NCBI GenBank assembly: GCA_020847675.1 | Contig: JADLBN010000169.1 | Location: forward strand, 1 to 40,264 | Direction of reading: 5' to 3' | DNA from: Burkholderiales bacterium | GTDB lineage: Bacteria > Pseudomonadota > Gammaproteobacteria > Burkholderiales > Casimicrobiaceae | DNA length: 40,264 bases | Shown: piece after piece, positions 26,457 through 34,981 of the stretch | How the letters are laid out: every line of letters begins with the position of its first letter | Position numbering within the stretch: the stretch's first letter is position 1 | The notes under the pieces: generated by a model | Told to the model about the DNA's origin: nothing | Database searches by the model: none | What the model saw: only the letters and a program-made list of their open reading frames with translations | Program-made: the position numbers and the translations under genes

Positions 26457-26885
26457 GTGAACCGCAGGATCGACACGCTGTTCGAGCGCTACGGCGAGTC
26501 GCACCGCCACCCGACGAACAACGCGATCCATTGGGTGTGCGTGCCGCTCATCACCTGGAGCCTCCTCGCGCTCCTGTGGTCGTGGTCGCCCGCGGCGGCC
26601 TACGTGCTGATCGGAGTCGCGATGGTGTTCTACCTGACGCTCTCGTTCACGATCGCAGCCGGGATGCTGGCGGTCTCCGCGATCATGGTCTATCCGCTGA
26701 CGCTCCTCGGCGGCGCGACGCTCCCGATCGCGGTCGCGGTGTTCGTCGTCGCGTGGATCGGGCAGTTCGTCGGCCACCGGATCGAGGGGAAGAAGCCCTC
26801 GTTCCTCGAGGACGTCCGCTTCCTGCTGGTCGGCCCCGCGTGGCTCCTCGGGATGCTCTGTCGCCGGGTCCGGATTCCATATTAG
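26457..26885 (+). CDS. DUF962 / Mpo1-like membrane protein
   Basis: 142-residue polytopic protein of the YGL010w/Mpo1 family. Diagnostic are the N-terminal FERYGESHRHPTNNAIHWVCVPLI with conserved His residues, and WIGQFVGHRIEGKKPSFLEDVRFLLVGPAWLL near the C-terminus. Four hydrophobic segments lie between. The yeast relative Mpo1 is a dioxygenase in alpha-oxidation of 2-hydroxy fatty acids, and the conserved His residues are its Fe ligands, so a similar oxygenase role is possible. GTG 26457 is 16 nt after the TRAP permease stop. It is convergent with the DUF2306 gene, 13 nt away. Confidence 0.85.
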   Translation: MNRRIDTLFERYGESHRHPTNNAIHWVCVPLITWSLLALLWSWSPAAAYVLIGVAMVFYLTLSFTIAAGMLAVSAIMVYPLTLLGGATLPIAVAVFVVAWIGQFVGHRIEGKKPSFLEDVRFLLVGPAWLLGMLCRRVRIPY

Positions 26886-26898
26886 CCGGTGACCGGCG

Positions 26899-27537
26899 TC
26901 AGCCGCTTCCGCTCGCGGGCGTCGGCCGCGCGCGGAGGGGTTCTCGCCTGTTGAAGAGCCGCTCGGCGAGGATCAGGTTGGGCACCCAGCAGAGCCACGC
27001 GATGAGCGGGTAGGCGACGTCCATCGGAATGCCGAGGGCGACGAGACCCGGCAGCCAGAGCCTCAGCGTCACCGCTGCGAGCGTGAGCGCGAAGTTTCGG
27101 ACCATCCAGCGGCGATGCAGCGCGACGTCGCCTGCCCGAATGGCCCGGTAGGCGTTGAAGCCGGTGACGAGCCACGACACGGCAAGGCAGGCGAATCCGA
27201 CCCGCGCCACCGGGCCGCCGAACGCGTTGAACGCCACGACGAGGCCGGCCAGTCCGCCAAGCCCGACGCCGACGCCGAGATACAGCCGCCCCGACCCGCG
27301 GTGCAGGGCGGGAAGGCGCGAACGCAGCCGGGCAACGAACTGGAACGGGCCGAGCGCGAGGGCGAGCGCGGCAGCGAACACGTGCACGTAGAGGGTGAGG
27401 CGACTGTGCGCTTCGAACGTCGGACGCATGTCCGGGTGCACCACCGCCCCCAGTGGCAGGAGCCCGTAGGCGACGAGAGCGTAGCCCGCGACCCCGAGCG
27501 ACAGGATCGTGAGCGTGACGAAGCCGGTGCGGCGCAT
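26899..27537 (-). CDS. DUF2306-family integral membrane protein
   Basis: About 212 residues from ATG 27537, with some seven hydrophobic segments. The core RLTLYVHVFAAALALALGPFQFV, LHRGSGRLYLGVGVGLGG, VALHRRWMVRNFALTLAAVTLRLWLP and CWVPNLILAERLF match DUF2306; the conserved HR and HRRWM motifs are suggestive of heme or metal contact, but function is unknown. The frame stays open to ATG 27594 and GTG 27660; the latter overlaps the upstream stop as GTGA, but the added 41 residues look like non-conserved linker. None of the candidate starts has a clear Shine-Dalgarno. Confidence 0.75.
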   Translation of the reverse strand: MRRTGFVTLTILSLGVAGYALVAYGLLPLGAVVHPDMRPTFEAHSRLTLYVHVFAAALALALGPFQFVARLRSRLPALHRGSGRLYLGVGVGLGGLAGLVVAFNAFGGPVARVGFACLAVSWLVTGFNAYRAIRAGDVALHRRWMVRNFALTLAAVTLRLWLPGLVALGIPMDVAYPLIAWLCWVPNLILAERLFNRREPLRARPTPASGSG

Positions 27538-27656
27538 GGTGACGGGTTCAGGTCCCGTTCCAGGGAAGGCGGAGTCCGATCGAGGAGGCATCATGGCGGC
27601 GAGGCCGTCGAATGTGCGATCTCCGAAGGCCGCGGCGCGCCGGAGCGAACCGTGAC

Positions 27657-28382
27657 TCACGCTTCGCGTCGGCGGACGAAAAGCTGGACATTGGGTGAAC
27701 CATCCGCCGCGGAGACCGTTCGGACTTCCAGGCAGGACTGGGCTCGTACCAGTTCGCCCAGCTTCTGGAACCCGTAGTTGCGGGGATCGAATGAAGGGCT
27801 TGCCTTCACGATGAGGCCACCAACCGCCGACAAGGGGGCCCAGCCGTCTTCGCGCATGGCTGCCGAGACCGCCTCGAGCAGCACGGGCTGCAACGACTCA
27901 TCCGCCAGCAGGGGCGCCGGTGCAGGCGTCGCTTTCGCTTGCGGGCGGAGGATCTCGGTGAAGACGAACTTGTCGCAGGCCGCCACGAAGGGCCTGGGTG
28001 TCTTCTTCTCCCCGAATCCGAACACCGAAAGGCCGCCTTCCCGAATGCGGGTGGCCAGGCGCGTGAAGTCGCTGTCCGAAGACACCAGGCAGAATCCATC
28101 GACGCTGCCGCCGTGCAGAAGGTCCATCGCGTCGATGATCAACGCCGAATCCGTGGCGTTCTTGCCCGTCGTGAACCGGAACTGCTGGACAGGTTGAATG
28201 GCGAGGCTGTGGAGGGCGCTCTTCCAGCCAACGAGATTGGTCGTGGTCCAGTCACCGTATGCGCGCTTGACCGTAGCGGTTCCATAGCGCGCAATTTCGG
28301 CCAGCAGCTCTGCTGCCACCGAGGCTTGCGCGTTGTCCGCATCGATGAGCACGGCGAGCTTGTCTGATGAAGTGGCAGTCAC
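27657..28382 (-). CDS. NYN-domain nuclease-like protein with C-terminal LOTUS (OST-HTH) domain
   Basis: 241 residues. Residues 8-145 are a NYN (PIN-like) domain: LAVLIDADNAQAS, ATVKRAYGDWTT, KNATDSALIIDAMDLLHG and GFCLVSSDSDFTRLATRIRE hold the conserved Asp cluster that binds Mg in PIN-fold RNases. Residues 165-241 are a LOTUS/OST-HTH domain with GWAPLSAVGGLIVKASPSFDP and RNYGFQKLGELVRA, an RNA-binding winged helix. This pairing suggests an RNA-processing or RNA-silencing role; no target is known. GTG 28382 is the only start before the first beta strand and lacks a clear Shine-Dalgarno. The gene looks less GC-rich than its neighbours, hinting at transfer. Confidence 0.9.
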   Translation of the reverse strand: MTATSSDKLAVLIDADNAQASVAAELLAEIARYGTATVKRAYGDWTTTNLVGWKSALHSLAIQPVQQFRFTTGKNATDSALIIDAMDLLHGGSVDGFCLVSSDSDFTRLATRIREGGLSVFGFGEKKTPRPFVAACDKFVFTEILRPQAKATPAPAPLLADESLQPVLLEAVSAAMREDGWAPLSAVGGLIVKASPSFDPRNYGFQKLGELVRAQSCLEVRTVSAADGSPNVQLFVRRREA

Positions 28383-28552
28383 GATGCGCCGTGGAGGTTC
28401 AGGTTCTCGCGTGTTGGTCGAATGAGGTCGGCGCGGCCGACTGCGTCACGCCCCGTGCAGTGTCAGATGGGATCGTGACACGAACCCGGCGTTGTCGAAA
28501 AGCCGCATGCGTTTCCGGGCGGACATCGACGCCTGCCGCATCCCGCTCGCCG
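28383..28552. other. 170-nt gap between the NYN-LOTUS and threonine ammonia-lyase genes
   Basis: No supported ORF. It contains GTGTCA (28460-28465) and TGACAC (28476-28481), a 6-bp inverted repeat with a 10-nt spacer that resembles a loosened version of the GTGTC-GACAC palindromes elsewhere in the window. It should hold the promoter of the NYN-LOTUS gene, but no convincing boxes are seen. Confidence 0.4.
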
Positions 28553-29776
28553 CTACGCGACGACGCTGATGCCCGCGTCGCCGAGCGCGGCGTGCAACTG
28601 CTTCACGTGCTCGTGCCCGGTCGTCTCGACGACGCACACGACGCGCACGGCAGAGACGTCCGGCCCGGAGAACGCGCGGTCGTGCACGATCTCCTTGACG
28701 CTCGCGCCAGTCGATGCGATGACGCCGGTGAGTCTCGCGAGTCCGCCCGGCCGGTCGGAGATCGAGACCGTGAAGCGCGCGAGCCGCCCGTCGGTGACGA
28801 GTCCGGTCTCGATCACGCGGTCGAGGATAGTCAGGTCGATGTTGCCGCCGCACAGCACGAGGACGACGCGCTTTCCCTTGAGGTGATCGAGCTTGCCGGC
28901 GAGAAATGCCGCCAGCGGCGCGGCGCCAGCGCCTTCGACGACGCTCTTCTCCAGTTCGACGAGTCGCAGGATCGCAAGCGCGATCGACGCTTCGTCCACG
29001 GTGACGAGACGGTCGACGACGCGGCGCGCGATCGGGTAGGTGATCGCGCCGGTCTGCGCGACCGCGAGACCGTCGGCGAGCGTGGGAGACATCGCGACCA
29101 GCACCGGGGCGTGGCGCGCGAACGCCGCGGCGAGCGAAGGTGCGTTCTCGGGCTCGACGCCCACCACCTCGACAGAGGGCTTCCTCGCCTTCACCGCCAG
29201 GCCGATGCCGCCGATCAGGCCGGCACCGCCGACCGGCACGACGACCGCTTCGACCTCGGGCGCCTGTTCGAGGATCTCGAGCCCCATCGTGCCCTGGCCG
29301 GCGACGATGTGGGCGTTGTCGTAGGGCGAGATGAACACGAGACCGCGCTCCGAGGCGAGTTCCAGCGCCTTCGCGCGCGCCTCGGTCAGGTCCTCGCCGT
29401 GCAGGATCACCTCGGCGCCGAGGTTGCGGCAGTTGGTGACCTTGATGAGCGGCGCGAAGCGCGGCATCACGACGGTGACGGGTACGCCCAGCAGGCTGCC
29501 GTGGTAGGCGACGCCCTGCGCGTGGTTGCCCGCGGACGCCGCGATCACGCCGCGTCGGCGCGCCTCGTCGGGTAGCTGCAGCAGCGCGTTGCGCGCGCCG
29601 CGCTCCTTGAAGCTGCCGGTGCGCTGCAGGTAGTCGAGCTTGCAGAAGACGTGCGCGCCGGTGAGCTTCGACAGCGGAATCGACTCGACGCAGGGACTCT
29701 CGTAGATGCCGCCGCGGATGCGCTCGCGCGCGGCTTCGATGTCCGCGACGGTGACGGCGGGCTTGACGTCGTCCAT
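28553..29776 (-). CDS. ilvA: Threonine ammonia-lyase (threonine dehydratase) with C-terminal ACT domain
   Basis: 407-residue PLP enzyme that deaminates L-threonine to 2-oxobutyrate, the entry to isoleucine synthesis or threonine catabolism. The PLP lysine is in RTGSFKERGARNA (Lys57); the phosphate-binding Gly loop is VPVGGAGLIGGIG; ASAGNHAQGVAYH is typical. Residues from about 330 form an ACT-like domain (FTVSISDRPGGLARLTGVIASTGASVKEI) for allosteric control. The medium length is intermediate between catabolic TdcB (about 330) and biosynthetic IlvA with two ACT repeats (about 500). GGGAG lies 7 nt before ATG 29776. It is 13 nt downstream of the phosphohexomutase gene, so probably in its operon. 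Confidence 0.95.
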   Translation of the reverse strand: MDDVKPAVTVADIEAARERIRGGIYESPCVESIPLSKLTGAHVFCKLDYLQRTGSFKERGARNALLQLPDEARRRGVIAASAGNHAQGVAYHGSLLGVPVTVVMPRFAPLIKVTNCRNLGAEVILHGEDLTEARAKALELASERGLVFISPYDNAHIVAGQGTMGLEILEQAPEVEAVVVPVGGAGLIGGIGLAVKARKPSVEVVGVEPENAPSLAAAFARHAPVLVAMSPTLADGLAVAQTGAITYPIARRVVDRLVTVDEASIALAILRLVELEKSVVEGAGAAPLAAFLAGKLDHLKGKRVVLVLCGGNIDLTILDRVIETGLVTDGRLARFTVSISDRPGGLARLTGVIASTGASVKEIVHDRAFSGPDVSAVRVVCVVETTGHEHVKQLHAALGDAGISVVA

Positions 29777-29789
29777 CGGAACTCCCGGG

Positions 29790-31163
29790 TCAGAACGGCA
29801 GCCGGGCCGCCGGCCGCACTTCCCCGAACACGCGCCGGAACTCGCCCTGGATGCGCGCGAGCGCCGCCGCGTCGTCGGCCTCGAAGCGCAACACGACCAT
29901 CGGCGTCGTGTTGGATGCGCGGGCGAGGCCGAAGCCGTCCGGGTACTCGACGCGCAGGCCGTCGATGCGGATCACTTCGCTCGCACCGGGGAAGCGCGCG
30001 CGCGCGGCGAGTTCGCCGACCAGCGCGTGCTGCTCCCCCTCGGCGACCGGCAACTGCAATTCCGGCGTCGAGAGCGCATCCGGGAGCGCGTCGAGCACCG
30101 CCGAAGGATCCGCGCCGCGCGACAGGATCTCGAGCAGGCGCGCACCGGCGTAGAGGCCGTCGTCGAAGCCGTACCAGCGCTCCCCGAAGAACGTGTGGCC
30201 GCTCATCTCGCCGGCGAGCGCCGCGCGCGTCTCCTTCATCTTGTGCTTGATGAGCGAGTGTCCGGTCTTCCAAAGGAGCGGCACGCCGCCGTGCTTCGCG
30301 ATCCAGGGGCCGAGGTTGCGCGTGGATTTGACGTCGTAGATGACCGTCGCGCCGGGCGCGCGCGCGAGCACGTCAGCCGCGAACAGCATGAGCTGGCGGT
30401 CCGGGTAGATCACGTGTCCGTCCTTCGTGACCACGCCGAGGCGGTCACCGTCCCCGTCGAAGGCGAGCCCGATTTCGCAATCGCCTTCCTTCACGCGCGC
30501 GATCAGTTGGGCGAGGTTCGCGGGCTGCGACGGATCGGGGTGGTGGTTCGGAAACCGGCCGTCGACCTCGCAGAACAGTTCGACCACCTCGCAGCCCATG
30601 CGCCGGTAGAGCGACGGCGCGTACGCGCCGGCCACGCCATTCCCGCAGTCGACCGCGATCCTCATCGGGCGCGCGAGCTTGACATCGCCAGCGATGCGGT
30701 CGAGATAGGCGCTCCCTGCGTCGTGCACGCGGTAGCGGCCCGCGCCGGAGGCGACGTCACCGCGGTCCAGACGGGCGCGCAGCGACTGGATGGCGTCGCC
30801 CGCGAGCGTGGTGCCGTCGACGACCATCTTGAGCCCGTTGTAGTCGGGCGGATTGTGGCTGCCGGTCACCATCGTGCTGCAGCCGGTGGCGAGCGCGTGG
30901 CTCGCGAAGTAGGTCATCGGCGTGACGACCATGCCCAGATCGATCACGTCGCAGCCCGCGGCGCGGATGCCGTCGGCGAGCGCGCCGGCGAGTTCGGGTC
31001 CGGAGATCCGGCCGTCGCGGCCGATCGCGATCGCGTCGCGGCTCGCTTCGCGCGCGAGCGTGCCGAGCCCCCGGCCGATGGCGCGGACGACGTCGGGCGT
31101 GAGCGTGTGCCCGACGATGCCGCGGATGTCGTAGGCCTTGAAGATCTCGGGAGGAAGGGTCAT
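29790..31163 (-). CDS. Phosphomannomutase/phosphoglucomutase
   Basis: 457-residue alpha-D-phosphohexomutase interconverting mannose- or glucose-6-phosphate and the 1-phosphates, feeding GDP-mannose or UDP-glucose for polysaccharides. The phospho-serine loop is TGSHNPPDYNG (Ser102), the Mg loop FDGDGDRLG (236-241), the sugar-recognition loop GEMSGH (318-323), and the C-terminal phosphate-binding loop ARASNTTPMVVLRFEA. Length and motifs match the AlgC/PMM-PGM type of proteobacteria. ATG 31163 follows a TATCAT box by about 30 nt and has no clear Shine-Dalgarno. Confidence 0.95.
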   Translation of the reverse strand: MTLPPEIFKAYDIRGIVGHTLTPDVVRAIGRGLGTLAREASRDAIAIGRDGRISGPELAGALADGIRAAGCDVIDLGMVVTPMTYFASHALATGCSTMVTGSHNPPDYNGLKMVVDGTTLAGDAIQSLRARLDRGDVASGAGRYRVHDAGSAYLDRIAGDVKLARPMRIAVDCGNGVAGAYAPSLYRRMGCEVVELFCEVDGRFPNHHPDPSQPANLAQLIARVKEGDCEIGLAFDGDGDRLGVVTKDGHVIYPDRQLMLFAADVLARAPGATVIYDVKSTRNLGPWIAKHGGVPLLWKTGHSLIKHKMKETRAALAGEMSGHTFFGERWYGFDDGLYAGARLLEILSRGADPSAVLDALPDALSTPELQLPVAEGEQHALVGELAARARFPGASEVIRIDGLRVEYPDGFGLARASNTTPMVVLRFEADDAAALARIQGEFRRVFGEVRPAARLPF

Positions 31164-31193
31164 GGTTGCGTGGATTGCGCCGGCGCCGGCGGA

Positions 31194-31199
31194 ATGATA
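31194..31199 (-). promoter_or_regulatory. Putative -10 box of the phosphohexomutase gene
   Basis: TATCAT on the minus strand in the 45-nt gap after the YheT-like gene, giving a leader of roughly 24 nt. It would let the mutase-threonine lyase pair be transcribed independently of the genes upstream. No -35 hexamer at standard spacing is evident. Confidence 0.35.
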
Positions 31200-31208
31200 C
31201 CGGTCGCG

Positions 31209-32192
31209 TCACCCTTCCGCGGTGAACCAGTGCATCAGGCGCCGGGGCAGCCAGTCGAGCCGCCCCGGCGGCGGGCCCGCTGGAAATCCCGCGTGGCCTC
31301 CACCGTCGGGCTGTTCGAGCCTGACCGCCGCGGAAACGTGTTGCGGCCGCGCGAGCGCCTCGGCCGGGACGAACGGATCGTTGAGCGCGTTGAGGATCAG
31401 CGTAGGCGCCACGATGCCGGCGAGCCAGGGCAGCGACGAGGCGCGCGTCCAGTAGTCGAGCGTCCCGGCGAAGCCGTGCAGCGGTGCGGTGACCGCGTCG
31501 TCGAAGTCCCACATGCGGGTGAAGTCCCGCAGGCGCGAGGCGTCGATGCAGCCGGGGAACCGTTCGGCCATCGCGCGCGCCTTCGGGTTGAGCGACCGCA
31601 GGAACAGGCGGGCGTAGATGCGGTTCGCGCCCAGGTCGAGCGCGCGGCCCGCGGGAACGAGATGCGCGGGCGAGGAGACCGCGGCGGCCCGGGAGACCAG
31701 ACCCCCGGCGCGCGCTCCCGTGCGGCCCAGCCAGTTGAGCAGCGCGGAACCGCCGAGCGAGACGCCGACCGCGTGAATCGGTGCCAGCGGCTCCACTCGC
31801 TCGCGCACCGCGGCGAGCATCGCGCCCACCTCCTCGTGGTCGCCGAGGTGGTAGGCGCGAGGCTTCGCGTTGAGTTCGCCGCCGCAGCCGCGGAAGTGCG
31901 GAACGACGCCGCGCCAGCCCGCGCGCCGCGCCTCGTCCATGAGGGCGCGCGCGTAGTGCGACGACGAACTGCCCTCGAGCCCGTGGAACAGCACGACGAC
32001 CGGCGCGCCGGGGGTGGAAGGTGCGTCGAGCCAGTCGAACGACCAGCCGTCGCCGTCTGGCGTGGAGACGCGCTCGCGCCGCATCGGGACGCCGGGACGG
32101 CGCAGGAACGCGGGCCAGATGGTCTGCGCGTGCCCGCCGGGCAGCCACGGCGGCGCGCGATAGGGTCCGGGGTCGTCGAAGTGCCGGCTCAA
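31209..32192 (-). CDS. YheT-like alpha/beta hydrolase (COG0429)
   Basis: 327-residue hydrolase. WLPGGHAQTIWPAF is the family's N-terminal motif. VVLFHGLEGSSSSHYAR is the oxyanion-hole strand, VGVSLGGSALLNWLG has the nucleophile Ser, LNALNDPFVP the Asp, and GGGHAGFPAG the His. WRGVVPHFRGCGGELNAKPRAYHLGD is characteristic of YheT/ABHD1-3-like esterases. The conserved N-terminus needs a start at TTG 32192, which overlaps the CHAD stop as TTGA; the next in-frame ATG would remove the conserved GGHAQT motif. Physiological substrate is unknown; the family includes lipid-ester hydrolases. Confidence 0.87.
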   Translation of the reverse strand: MSRHFDDPGPYRAPPWLPGGHAQTIWPAFLRRPGVPMRRERVSTPDGDGWSFDWLDAPSTPGAPVVVLFHGLEGSSSSHYARALMDEARRAGWRGVVPHFRGCGGELNAKPRAYHLGDHEEVGAMLAAVRERVEPLAPIHAVGVSLGGSALLNWLGRTGARAGGLVSRAAAVSSPAHLVPAGRALDLGANRIYARLFLRSLNPKARAMAERFPGCIDASRLRDFTRMWDFDDAVTAPLHGFAGTLDYWTRASSLPWLAGIVAPTLILNALNDPFVPAEALARPQHVSAAVRLEQPDGGGHAGFPAGPPPGRLDWLPRRLMHWFTAEG

Positions 32193-33754
32193 GTCCGGAT
32201 CCAGAACGGCTTCGCGGCGACGAAGCGCGACCAGGCGGCGTCGAGGCGCTCTCCCGTGTCGCCGGCTCGTCCCGCGGACCACGCCTCGATCGCCACGGCC
32301 GCAGGCGAGACGGGTCCTGCGAGCGTCGCGGCGATGCGAGGTGCGACGGCCGCGTCGTTCCACTCGCCGAGGATCTCCTGGAGGTCCGCGAGCGCGTCGC
32401 GGTAGGCGCGGGTCCGTTTCCTCGGAAACAGCGCCGCGAAGAACTCGGTCGCATAGCGCAGTTTCTTCGCCGCGATTCGGACGGCATGGCGCTCGTCGGT
32501 GCCGGCCCGGGCGAGTCCGGCACCGGCTCGGGCGATGCGCCCGGCGCGCCGCTCCAGCACCCGTGCGGCGTAGCGCTGCGCGGGCTCCCCTGCCTTCTCG
32601 GCAGCGCGCATCGTTCCCGCCGCCTGCGACGTCGCCAGCACGAAGCGCGTGAACCGCGACGACGCGACGCACGCAAGAGCCGCGGCATCGGCGCGCCGGC
32701 GTTGCGTCGCCGCGCGCCGCGCCAGCGCGCGCAGTTCGTTCGCGAGCGGCGTGGTCGCGCCCGACGCGCGCTCGAGGTCGGCGATCGCAGCGGGGAGTGT
32801 CTCGCCGCAAAATACGTCGAGGTCGCGCGCCGGGCCGAGCGCATCGAGTGCCCAGCGCGTATCGGCGCGCAGTCTGTCGACGAGGTCGCCAGACGCGAGG
32901 TCGCCGGCGAGCGACAAGCAGGAGCGCAGGCGCCGCACGCCGATGCGCAACTGGTGGATCCATTCGGTGTCCCGGGTTCCTTCGTCGCGCAGGCCCACCG
33001 CGTTGCGCTCGATCTGGCGCAGGCATTCGACCATCGTGGCGGCGATCGCCTCGCCGGCGCCCGCTCCCCTGTCGAGGTCGATGTCGCACGCGCGCGACGG
33101 AGGAACGCGTTCGCCCGAGGCGAGGGTGTAGCCGCGCTCGGCCTTGCTCCTGGGCTCGATCGAGAGCGGCAGGTCGGCCGCGAGGCGGTCGGCGAGGTCG
33201 ACGAGCCGCGCGGGATCGCCCGACGCAAGCTCGATCTCGACCTCCGAGATGGGCGCGCGGTGCGCGCGTGCCTCGATTTCGCCCTGGTCGAGCGAGAGCG
33301 TCGCGGTCGTGCCGTCGGCGAAGGCGAGCGGCCACGACGCGCGCGTGAACCGCGTCACGAAGACCGCGGCGAGCGGGCCCCGCCGCAGCGCCTTGGCGAA
33401 AAGCCCGGCCCAGGGCGTGGTCGCCAGGCGCATCGTGTCGACGGCGTCGCTTCGCACCGGCCACTCGTACTCGGGGCGCGAGACCACGCCGGAAGCTGCG
33501 TCCTCGACCGGCGACCCCTTGGCCGTCATCACATGGCGGCGTCCGATGCGCCGCACGCGCAGCGCGACGCCGGCACGCTGCAGCCGGTGGTCGGGCGTGT
33601 CGAAGTAGGTCGCGACCATCGCGTCGGTTCGGCGCGGGCCGCGCGCGGCGTCGCGAACCGACGGATGAGAGCGCAGCGCCGCGGCCGCCGATGGATCGAT
33701 CGCGAGCTTCAGCTCGACCTCGATCGGTGCGGATCGCAGGTCGGCTGGCTGCAT
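32189..33754 (-). CDS. CYTH-CHAD domain protein
   Basis: 521 residues in two domains. Residues 11-205 are a CYTH (triphosphate tunnel metalloenzyme) domain with the signature EVELKLAI, RPEYEWPV and ISEVEIELASGD. Residues 225-515 are a CHAD domain with the conserved His/Arg helices TEWIHQLRIGVRRLRSCLSL and RHAVRIAAKKLRYATEFF. CYTH domains hydrolyse triphosphate or tripolyphosphate and CHAD domains bind polyphosphate, so a polyphosphate-related role is likely. ATG 33754 is chosen over TTG 33757. Its AGGGAG ribosome site lies in a small perfect inverted repeat (33757-33769) that could mask it. No ppk or ppx gene is in the window. Confidence 0.9.
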   Translation of the reverse strand: MQPADLRSAPIEVELKLAIDPSAAAALRSHPSVRDAARGPRRTDAMVATYFDTPDHRLQRAGVALRVRRIGRRHVMTAKGSPVEDAASGVVSRPEYEWPVRSDAVDTMRLATTPWAGLFAKALRRGPLAAVFVTRFTRASWPLAFADGTTATLSLDQGEIEARAHRAPISEVEIELASGDPARLVDLADRLAADLPLSIEPRSKAERGYTLASGERVPPSRACDIDLDRGAGAGEAIAATMVECLRQIERNAVGLRDEGTRDTEWIHQLRIGVRRLRSCLSLAGDLASGDLVDRLRADTRWALDALGPARDLDVFCGETLPAAIADLERASGATTPLANELRALARRAATQRRRADAAALACVASSRFTRFVLATSQAAGTMRAAEKAGEPAQRYAARVLERRAGRIARAGAGLARAGTDERHAVRIAAKKLRYATEFFAALFPRKRTRAYRDALADLQEILGEWNDAAVAPRIAATLAGPVSPAAVAIEAWSAGRAGDTGERLDAAWSRFVAAKPFWIRT

Positions 33755-33773
33755 CAAGGGAGTCTCCCTCCGG

Positions 33774-33792
33774 GACCGCCGGCGCGGCGGTC
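33774..33792. other. GC-rich inverted repeat between DAHP synthase and CYTH-CHAD genes
   Basis: GACCGCCG (33774-33781) and CGGCGGTC (33785-33792) form an 8-bp stem with a 3-nt loop in the 108-nt gap. It is downstream of aroG and upstream of the CYTH-CHAD ATG on the minus strand. No T-tract follows; it may be a weak attenuator or mRNA-end structure. Confidence 0.3.
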
Positions 33793-33862
33793 GAAACCCG
33801 AATCCACCCGCGTCCGCGTCGCAGCGGATACCGGCGCGGGCCGCTGGATCCCCCGCGCGCGA

Positions 33863-34981
33863 TCAGGCCGCGTCGGCGAGTGCGAGACGACGCCTGCGGA
33901 CCGCGTCGGCGAGCTGGCGCAGCGCGCCGACGGTCGACTCCCACCCGATGCAGGCATCGGTGATCGAGACGCCGTAGGCGAGCGGCGCGTCGGGTTTCAG
34001 GTCCTGCCGTCCCGCCTCGAGGTGACTCTCGATCATCACGCCGACGATGCGCTCCTCGCCGCCCGCCACCTGCGCCGCGATGTCGGCCACGACGTCGAGC
34101 TGTCGTTCGTGCTTCTTCTGGCTGTTGGCGTGCGAGCAGTCGATCATCACGCGCTGCGCAAGCCCCGCGTCGGAGAGCTCCTTGCACACGGCACCCACGC
34201 TGGCCGCGTCGTAGTTCGGCGTCTTGCCGCCGCGCAGGATGATGTGGCAGTCCTCGTTGCCGCCGGTGTGGACGATCGCCGAGTGACCGCCCTTGGTGAC
34301 CGACAGGAAGTGATGCGGCGCGCTCGCCGCCTTGATCGCGTCGACCGCGATGCGCACGTCGCCGTGGGTGCCGTTCTTGAATCCCACCGGGCAGGAGAGT
34401 CCGCTCGCGAGCTCGCGGTGCACCTGGCTCTCGGTCGTGCGCGCGCCGATTGCGCCCCAGCTGATCAGGTCCGCGATGTACTGCGGCGTGATCATGTCGA
34501 GGTATTCGGTGCCTGCGGGCAGCTCGAGTTCATTGATCTCGAGCAGGATGCGGCGAGCGAGGCGCAGGCCCTCGTTGATCCTGAAGCTGCCGTCGAGGCG
34601 CGGATCGTTGATGAGACCCTTCCAGCCGACCGTCGTGCGCGGCTTCTCGAAATAGACGCGCATCACGATCGCGAGGTCGCCTTCGAGTTCGCGCTTGAGC
34701 GCGGCGAGCCGCGTTGCGTAGTCGATCGCGGCGTCGTAGTCGTGGATCGAGCAGGGGCCGACGACGACGACGAGCCGGTCGTCGGCACCGTGCAGGATGC
34801 GGTGGATCGCCTGGCGCCGCTCGTACGTCGTGATCGCGGCGGTCTCGGAGACCGGAAACTCGCGCAGCAGGTGCGCGGGCGGTGCGAGTTCGGTGATCTC
34901 GGTGATGCGGGTGTCGTCGACCGGGCGGGCGGTGGTCTGACCACCGGCGGCAGCGTGGCGGTTGCGTTGGGCGGTCGTCAT
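33863..34981 (-). CDS. aroG: 3-deoxy-7-phosphoheptulonate (DAHP) synthase, class I
   Basis: 372-residue enzyme condensing phosphoenolpyruvate and erythrose-4-phosphate, the first step of the shikimate pathway. VVVVGPCSIHDYDAAIDYA, MRVYFEKPRTTVGWKGLINDP, GARTTESQVHRELASGLSCPVGFKNGT, VTKGGHSAI and MIDCSHANSQKKHERQ are all class I AroF/G/H motifs with metal ligands Cys, His, Glu and Asp present. Start ATG 34981 (MTTAQRNRHAAAGG) is preferred; the frame is open to 35053 without homologous sequence. The N-terminal extension before TEITELAPPAHLL is Ala/Gly-rich. Which amino acid inhibits it cannot be told from motifs alone. Confidence 0.95.
   Translation of the reverse strand: MTTAQRNRHAAAGGQTTARPVDDTRITEITELAPPAHLLREFPVSETAAITTYERRQAIHRILHGADDRLVVVVGPCSIHDYDAAIDYATRLAALKRELEGDLAIVMRVYFEKPRTTVGWKGLINDPRLDGSFRINEGLRLARRILLEINELELPAGTEYLDMITPQYIADLISWGAIGARTTESQVHRELASGLSCPVGFKNGTHGDVRIAVDAIKAASAPHHFLSVTKGGHSAIVHTGGNEDCHIILRGGKTPNYDAASVGAVCKELSDAGLAQRVMIDCSHANSQKKHERQLDVVADIAAQVAGGEERIVGVMIESHLEAGRQDLKPDAPLAYGVSITDACIGWESTVGALRQLADAVRRRRLALADAA

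Noticed and set aside
31209..34187. A 992-codon minus-strand frame ending in the YheT-like gene
   Set aside because: All but the last 328 codons lie out of frame over the CYTH-CHAD and aroG genes; the real gene starts at TTG 32192.
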